Assembly: GCA_028687375.1 (NCBI GenBank)
Contig: JAQUAG010000016.1
Span: forward strand, 1-50,130
Reading direction: 5' to 3'
DNA from: Arcobacteraceae bacterium
GTDB taxonomy: Bacteria > Campylobacterota > Campylobacteria > Campylobacterales > Arcobacteraceae
Length of the DNA stretch: 50,130 nucleotides
Part shown: positions 46,301 through 50,130 of the stretch, piece by piece
How the letters are laid out: every line of letters starts with the position of its first letter
Position numbering within the stretch: position 1 is the stretch's first letter
The notes under the pieces: generated by a model
What the model was told of the DNA's origin: nothing
What the model saw: the letters and a program-made list of their open reading frames with translations, nothing else
The model's database searches: none
Made by a program: the position numbers and the translations under genes

Positions 46301-46885
46301 GTCCCTGGTGCCTTTGTAACTATGCTAGTTAAAGCAATCGAGCGACAAATCATCTCTAAAATAAATCACAATGAAGATGAAATAGTAAGTCCAGCAGAAA
46401 TCTTAAGTATCTTTAACAGAAGTATGAAACATCTTTTAAAACAAGAGGATAAAAATAGCATCTCAAATGCAGGGTTTGATGGGCAAATTATCTACTATAA
46501 TAAAAAAGATAAAGTTATAAAATGTGCAAGTGCTAGAAACTCTATTTTTTATCTTCAAGATGATGAAATTATAGAGATAAAAGGGGATAGACACTCTGTT
46601 GGATACAACGATAGCGATGGAGATTTTCCATTTACAGAGCATATTTTGAGCACTTCAAAAGATATCTCTTTATATATCTCAAGTGATGGTTATTGGGATC
46701 AAATGGGTGGAGAAAATGAGAGATCATTTGGTAAAAAAAGATTTAAAAATTTAATTGAAACTATCAAAGATGAATCTATGGCAGAGCAACAAGAGGAGTT
46801 TATCTATACACTACACGATTACCAAGGGGATGTAGATAGACAAGATGATGTTACAGTTATTGCATTTAAAATAAAAGGGGAATAA
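43301..46885 (+). CDS. SiaA-like sensor phosphatase: two solute-binding domains, PAS, SpoIIE/PP2C
   Basis: A 1194-residue membrane protein. Signal peptide about 1-17; two SBP_bac_3-type domains (about 19-232 and 250-468); TM helices near 492-513 and 525-545; an extracytoplasmic helical domain (about 550-725, CHASE3/four-helix-like); a third TM near 729-749; a HAMP-like linker; PAS about 819-930; SpoIIE phosphatase about 945-1192. PP2C metal ligands are present: Asp976 (VGGDIY), Asp995 (DCTGHGVPG), Asp1129 (SSDGYWD) and Asp1182-1183 (RQDDVTV). It should dephosphorylate the SiaC-like protein encoded downstream when the periplasmic domains sense a ligand, perhaps an amino acid. It begins right after the kinase stop. 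Confidence 0.9.
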   Translation: MLKIFFLILTFVSFALANPKVHYKVSYDPDYAPYSYNIDNKPNGLLIDLYKEWGKANNIEVEFVNGKTWDNAIALAKTGKVDFFLGTEPYEKWMQASSPYYKTKTTLFSLKSFNGSINKVGIIGEDFKNDLVAKFKNITITSYGTYQELVNAIVEHKVDAIYDDEIALSQYILKQSKNHLIRKMDILTQVKSMCAISNDIKKIELFNKGFLKLEQKTLVTLENNWLTDESQKYYTTYEKEIFTKKEKEWMDKNPIIRIALMDYWPHDKENNSLHTEILKLINEKSGLSLTPIFFSAWKDGYDKAIKGKNLYGIMGLSWSEEREKEHFFYSPAYNFSPCYLVTKQSNTTIKSLKDLEGKTVYLEKDNITHKMLADKNIKIIDMATADDMYEALEKSDKADGFLSYFIDEEKLNQHNLKVTETIYERYGEVAIGINHQYPELNSIINKAFKLIPKETLAQLRNTKWDTKNVVIIPQEQSIPKVSFIGLLSTEEILFFTLIFLLLIYLVYMIFTKSKILNIKFKLFNLTLIGIELVVIIFIISEVTILDRTENTLAKAYKDHHELIKIIDHLRQSSDDLTHFSRTYAVTGDKEFEKRYFTTLDIRNGKIARPKDYDNIYWDLDENIRKVQHPDGKKEALKSMIEKLPFSEFEKAKLKESEDNSNELVKLEVEAFEAIKNNNKELAIQLLHSNNYYKAKNKIMLPIDEVLTALDKRTNQEITILELKIKNQFIYILLISILFIIANLLAYLLLRSKVTIPIEYLTNAIQRFKNNEKIVEKETFYNDEIGYMIKEFFEMKESIEHQKNDLELSKKSTEQILANILFPLLITSREKRVIVYANQFACELYEKSYEDIIDLSLDNLYTLSNGPAELIKKLTNEGKVDSIEEEVTTHSGKRFTALLSVIPFTYHEEECYIGMTIDITKQKEMENAFRLMHKQTRDSIEYASLIQTALIPDNNLFRKYFDEYFVIWHPKDIVGGDIYLFEELRNDDECLLMVIDCTGHGVPGAFVTMLVKAIERQIISKINHNEDEIVSPAEILSIFNRSMKHLLKQEDKNSISNAGFDGQIIYYNKKDKVIKCASARNSIFYLQDDEIIEIKGDRHSVGYNDSDGDFPFTEHILSTSKDISLYISSDGYWDQMGGENERSFGKKRFKNLIETIKDESMAEQQEEFIYTLHDYQGDVDRQDDVTVIAFKIKGE

Positions 46886-46888
46886 TAT

Positions 46889-47266
46889 ATGTTTAAAATA
46901 TTGGTTGTCGATGATTCTAAATCTGCTAGAAATAGAGTTGTCAAAACACTTGAAGACTCTGAAGTTGCTTGTGAAATTGTTGGTACTGCTGAAGATGGAA
47001 AAGATGGTATAGCTAAATATATTGAACTTAGACCAAATTTAATTATCACAGATATAGAGATGCCAAATATGGATGGAAGAGAATTTATAACAAAACTCAA
47101 ACAACTTAATAATAATTTACCAATCATCGCTATTACATCTATTGTAAATGAAAAGATTAAACAATCACTTATGGCAAATAATTTAGTTTATGTATTACAT
47201 AAACCACTTGACGCTAAACTGTTGCATATCTTACTTAGTAAAATTGCTAAAGAAAATACACTATGA
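46889..47266 (+). CDS. Single-domain response regulator (receiver only)
   Basis: A 125-residue CheY-like protein. Asp8-Asp9, phospho-acceptor Asp55 (IITDIEMPNMDG), Thr83 (AITS) and Lys105 (HKP) are all present. It has no output domain. It lies three bases after the phosphatase gene and its stop overlaps an ATG at 47263. It probably links the operon's histidine kinase to the SiaB/SiaC switch or to the HD-GYP enzyme by direct contact. Confidence 0.93.
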   Translation: MFKILVVDDSKSARNRVVKTLEDSEVACEIVGTAEDGKDGIAKYIELRPNLIITDIEMPNMDGREFITKLKQLNNNLPIIAITSIVNEKIKQSLMANNLVYVLHKPLDAKLLHILLSKIAKENTL

Positions 47267-47280
47267 AAGGAAGTACAAAA

Positions 47281-47820
47281 ATGAATATTTCAAAAATACG
47301 ACAATTAATGGATGATGAGGGAATAGTATTTTCCTTTTCTGGTCTGATTTCCCAATCACTTACAGAATTTATGGTAGAAACAGCTTCAAAACAATTTGCA
47401 GACGATGGATACGATAAAACTATGATAAAAAGTATGTTTTTAATAGCAATCGAACAACTTCAAAATGTTATGAGTTATTCAAAACAAAAACATATCCAAA
47501 CGGGAAATAGATATACAAGCCCAGGTGTATTATTAGTAGGATTTGATGATGAGAAACAAAAATACTATGTGAGTAGTTCAAATGAAATCATTGAAGAGGA
47601 TAAAATCAAAATATCAACTAAAATAGATTTTATCAACTCTCTTGATACTGGGGAACAAAGAAAATATTTAAGAGAAAAACTAAAATCAGCAGAAGATACT
47701 CACGATAGAGGTGCTGGGGTTGGATTTATTGAGATAGCAAAAAGATCAAGTGAAAAACTTGAATACGACTTTGAAGAGTTGGATGGGAAATCATATTTTC
47801 ACATCAAAGCATATATATAA
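47281..47820 (+). CDS. SiaB-family protein kinase (DUF6272)
   Basis: A predicted small GHKL-fold kinase of the SiaB type, which phosphorylates SiaC. The start at 47281 is chosen because AAGGA lies nine bases upstream; an ATG at 47263, overlapping the receiver stop, would add six residues. Conserved features are EGIVFSFSGLISQSL near the N-terminus, EQLQNVMSYSKQ (N-box-like Glu and Asn) and RGAGVGFIEIAKRS (a G-box). The protein ends in HIKAYI. In Pseudomonas the homologue opposes the SiaA phosphatase. It lies between the receiver and SiaC-like genes. Confidence 0.85.
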   Translation: MNISKIRQLMDDEGIVFSFSGLISQSLTEFMVETASKQFADDGYDKTMIKSMFLIAIEQLQNVMSYSKQKHIQTGNRYTSPGVLLVGFDDEKQKYYVSSSNEIIEEDKIKISTKIDFINSLDTGEQRKYLREKLKSAEDTHDRGAGVGFIEIAKRSSEKLEYDFEELDGKSYFHIKAYI

Positions 47821-47838
47821 AAAATAAAAGGATAAAAA

Positions 47839-48219
47839 ATGGAAAACTTACACTTAGAAAAGACAAACTATACACCACAAATTAACTTCGATGCCTCAAA
47901 AGGTCTTTTAGAATTTTTAGGTAAATCATACCCTGAAAATACATTTGATTTTTATAAGCCAGTAAAAGAGTGGCTCAATGAATATGCAAAAACAACAACA
48001 AATGAAAAAACAATCGTAAACTTTGAACTAACATACTTAAACTCTAGTAGTTTAAAAGTTTATTTTGATATCTTTGATACTTTAGAAGAGATGCATAATA
48101 ACGCTAAAGGTGTTGAAATTAATTGGATATATGAAGAAGATGATGATATTATCGAAGAGACTGGGGAAGATTTTGCAGATGATTTTACATCATTAAAAAT
48201 AAATCTAATTTCTAAATAA
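47839..48219 (+). CDS. SiaC-family phosphoswitch protein (DUF1987)
   Basis: A 126-residue protein with the STAS-like DUF1987 fold. The core has the family order: TPQINFDASKGLLEFLGKSYPENTFDFY, then the strand and helix FELTYLNSSSLKVYFDIFDTL. The Ser cluster 69-71 sits where Pseudomonas SiaC carries its regulatory phospho-Thr (T68), so one of these serines is the probable target. The tail is acidic. Unphosphorylated SiaC binds and activates the c-di-GMP enzyme in Pseudomonas. AAAGGA lies nine bases before the ATG and the SiaB-like gene is immediately upstream. Confidence 0.88.
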   Translation: MENLHLEKTNYTPQINFDASKGLLEFLGKSYPENTFDFYKPVKEWLNEYAKTTTNEKTIVNFELTYLNSSSLKVYFDIFDTLEEMHNNAKGVEINWIYEEDDDIIEETGEDFADDFTSLKINLISK

Positions 48220-48234
48220 CATTGGATAAAAAGC

Positions 48235-49041
48235 ATGCATAAAAAAGAAAACAACGAACTAGAGATTATTGGACAAATTGATTCTTTAGAATCTACTTTT
48301 ATTGAAACTATTAAAAATCTAAAACAAGAAATAAAACGGCATGATAAGATTATGGCAAGATCGGATAAGCAACAAAAAAGAGATTATGATGAGCTACAAA
48401 AAAAACTTGAAGAGGTTGAAGCTTTAAAAAAAGAGATAGAAGATACTCAAAAAGAGGTTGTTTTCAAAATGGGTGCAATTGGAGAAAGTAGAAGTAAAGA
48501 GACAGGAAACCATGTAAAAAGAGTCGCTTTATATACTAAACTTCTTGCTATGCATGCTGGAATTGATGAGGAAGAAGCTGAAATATTAAAACAAGCTAGC
48601 CCAATGCACGATATAGGTAAGATTGCTATTCCCGACTCCATTTTAAATAAACCAGGTCGATTTGAAGAAAACGAACGAAAAATAATGGAACAACATGCAC
48701 AACTTGGATATGAAATGCTTATAGGTTCTAGTCGTTCTTTATTGAATGCTGCAGCGATTGTTGCTTATCAACATCATGAAAATTATGATGGTACAGGATA
48801 CCCTAGACAATTAAAAGGGGAAGAAATACATATCTATGGAAGAATCACTGCTATGGTAGATGTCTTTGATGCACTTGGAAGTGATAGATGCTATAAAGAA
48901 GCTTGGGATGATGAAAAGATTTTTAACCTTTTCAAAGAGGAGAGAGGGAAAAAATTTGACCCAAAACTTGTAGATATATTTTTTGAAAATCTTGATGATT
49001 TTCTAGCGATTAGAAACAGTTTAAAGGATGAATTTGAATAA
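48235..49041 (+). CDS. HD-GYP c-di-GMP phosphodiesterase with SiaC-docking-like coiled coil
   Basis: A 268-residue cytosolic enzyme expected to hydrolyse c-di-GMP. Residues 20-75 form a coiled coil with ARSDKQQ (41-47), like the kinase at the start of the operon. The HD-GYP domain (about 78-262) keeps the metal and catalytic residues: His93, His125-Asp126 (HDIGK), His154, His180-His181 and the GYP triad at 188-190 (HHENYDGTGYP). In Sia operons described in Pseudomonas this place is held by a diguanylate cyclase, the opposite activity. It starts 15 bases after the SiaC-like gene. Confidence 0.92.
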   Translation: MHKKENNELEIIGQIDSLESTFIETIKNLKQEIKRHDKIMARSDKQQKRDYDELQKKLEEVEALKKEIEDTQKEVVFKMGAIGESRSKETGNHVKRVALYTKLLAMHAGIDEEEAEILKQASPMHDIGKIAIPDSILNKPGRFEENERKIMEQHAQLGYEMLIGSSRSLLNAAAIVAYQHHENYDGTGYPRQLKGEEIHIYGRITAMVDVFDALGSDRCYKEAWDDEKIFNLFKEERGKKFDPKLVDIFFENLDDFLAIRNSLKDEFE

Positions 49042-49061
49042 AACTTCCGCATTAATTTCCA

Positions 49062-49093
49062 TTTGAGTAGATTTTCTATATAATCTACTTAAA
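49062..49093 (+). terminator. Hairpin after the HD-GYP gene
   Basis: TTTGAGTAGATT (49062-49073) and AATCTACTTAAA (49082-49093) form a 12-bp stem with one G-U pair and an 8-base loop, 20 bases after the stop. No U tract follows, so it may be a transcript-stabilising structure or a weak terminator. Confidence 0.5.
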
Positions 49094-49117
49094 ATATATC
49101 TCAACCTTAGGTCATAA

Positions 49118-50130
49118 ATGAGCACACATTTACTTATACAATTGCTATTCGTCGTTATTTTTACTTTTATTTTTATCAAACTTCTTATAAAATTTGCCCC
49201 AAAACTCAAACTTATAGATATTCCAAATCATAGAAGTGTACACACAAAAGAGATACCAAGAGGTGCTGGAATTGGAATTGTATTTGGACTATTGGGTAGT
49301 GATGTAATATTCTCAGATTATCCACTTTTTGGGAATCTTTCTATTTATGTCGCTGTTTTACTTGTTTTTATGATTGGGATACTTGATGATAGACACGATG
49401 CAAAACCAAAATGGAAATTTGCTATTATCCTTATTTCTGTTTTGATTTTGTATTTTGATGGAATATCTATAAATACACTTGGAAAATTCTTTGGGATGGA
49501 CTTTCATCTTTCTTGGATGGCTTTACCATTCACTTTTTTTGCAGTTGCTGGATTTACAAATGCACTTAATCTAGTGGATGGACTTGATGGGCTTGCAGGT
49601 GGACTTAGCCTTGTTATTTTAACAACACTATGTGCAATTGGCTTTACTTATAATGACCCTTTTATTATCAATCTTTCTTTAGCTTTGATGGTTGGAATTG
49701 GTACATTTCTACTATTTAACTGGGATCCAGCAAAGATTTTCATGGGTGATAGTGGCTCTTTAACAATAGGGTTTCTTATAGCACTTATAGCTATCAAAGC
49801 ACTTCCACATATCCAACCAACATCGGTGCTATTTATAGCTGCTATCCCTATTATGGATACTTTAATAGTAATGATACGAAGACTACGAGCTGGTTATTCA
49901 CCATTTTCACCCGATAAGCTCCACATACACCATATACTTCTAAAATTTTTCAATGGTAATGTAAAGAAAACAGTAATTTTTCTAATAATGCTACAAGTTT
50001 TATACTCTTTAATCGGTCTAAGCTTCTCTGAGTATGAGTACCAAAGATATGCACTCATTTTATTTATCTTAAATACTATGATTTTTTATATGTTATTTAA
50101 TGGGATGATTCACAGACAACATAGGTTTTC
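49118..50130 (+). CDS. WecA/MraY-family polyprenyl-phosphate glycosyl-1-phosphate transferase (3' end outside window)
   Basis: An integral membrane enzyme that loads a sugar phosphate (usually GlcNAc-1-P) onto undecaprenyl phosphate to start O-antigen, capsule or teichoic-type glycan synthesis. The frame is open to the window end; 337 residues are visible. Family motifs are clear: IDIPNHRSVHTKEIPRGAG near the N-terminus, GILDDRHDAKPKWK, NALNLVDGLDGLAGG, FMGDSGS and the HIHH motif (PDKLHIHHILL). About ten hydrophobic helices are seen. AGG lies six bases before the ATG. It is likely the first gene of a new cluster. Confidence 0.93.
   Translation, partial: MSTHLLIQLLFVVIFTFIFIKLLIKFAPKLKLIDIPNHRSVHTKEIPRGAGIGIVFGLLGSDVIFSDYPLFGNLSIYVAVLLVFMIGILDDRHDAKPKWKFAIILISVLILYFDGISINTLGKFFGMDFHLSWMALPFTFFAVAGFTNALNLVDGLDGLAGGLSLVILTTLCAIGFTYNDPFIINLSLALMVGIGTFLLFNWDPAKIFMGDSGSLTIGFLIALIAIKALPHIQPTSVLFIAAIPIMDTLIVMIRRLRAGYSPFSPDKLHIHHILLKFFNGNVKKTVIFLIMLQVLYSLIGLSFSEYEYQRYALILFILNTMIFYMLFNGMIHRQHRF

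Noticed and set aside
49021-49209. 62-codon - strand frame after the HD-GYP gene
   Set aside because: It overlaps the start of the WecA-like gene, which runs on the + strand with clear family motifs.

Overview
The window is AT-rich chromosomal DNA with short intergenic gaps, many H-box kinases of the AHQW(R/K)QP type, the gene pair ilvE–SPFH protein, and a RibB carrying a decayed GTP cyclohydrolase domain. Together these suggest a Campylobacterota genome, most likely of the Arcobacter group. No mobile element, rRNA or CRISPR array was seen. The first gene (guaB) and the last (a WecA-like transferase) are cut by the window edges.

Layout. (1) 1-5440, + strand: the end of guaB with its terminator, then an electron-transfer cluster (SHP-like monohaem cytochrome, dihaem cytochrome, cytochrome b561 fused to a second dihaem domain), a FIST sensor gene broken by a one-base frameshift, a soluble histidine kinase, and a 56-residue membrane protein. 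(2) 5447-26817, mostly housekeeping on the - strand: ilvE, an SPFH protein and its coiled-coil partner; an envelope cluster of two lipoproteins, an MltC-like lytic transglycosylase and a transglutaminase-fold protein; a zinc operon (znuA, znuC, znuB and a ZevA-ZevB-like fusion) behind a perfect palindrome at its promoter; gltB, gltD and an ankyrin protein; phosphate uptake (PiT, DUF47) with an MFS carrier; and a diguanylate cyclase. (3) 26954-34107, - strand: a signalling relay of periplasmic binding protein, very large hybrid kinase with four PAS domains, two receivers and an HPt, and a receiver-PAS-PAS kinase. (4) 34244-40822: an S24-type repressor, a repeat-bearing intergenic region with a possible 31-residue ORF, the Na+-pumping oxaloacetate decarboxylase genes oadG, oadA and oadB followed by pckA, and an unknown protein. 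(5) 40848-42150: ribB on the - strand, then tRNA-Gln and initiator tRNA-Met on the + strand behind a consensus promoter. (6) 42359-49041, + strand: a six-gene signalling operon.

The most interesting system is region 6. It encodes a histidine kinase, a membrane protein with tandem solute-binding domains, PAS and a SpoIIE/PP2C phosphatase (SiaA-like), a receiver, a SiaB-like kinase, a SiaC-like (DUF1987) phosphoswitch protein, and an HD-GYP phosphodiesterase. It resembles the Pseudomonas SiaABCD pathway, but the usual diguanylate cyclase output is replaced by a c-di-GMP-degrading enzyme and a two-component pair is added. The kinase and the HD-GYP protein share an N-terminal coiled-coil signature (RSDKQQ), a plausible docking site for the same SiaC protein. 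Other unusual points are the shared N-terminal module of the neighbouring transglycosylase and transglutaminase-like proteins, the zinc operon operator, and the duplicated PAS-PAS block in two adjacent kinases.
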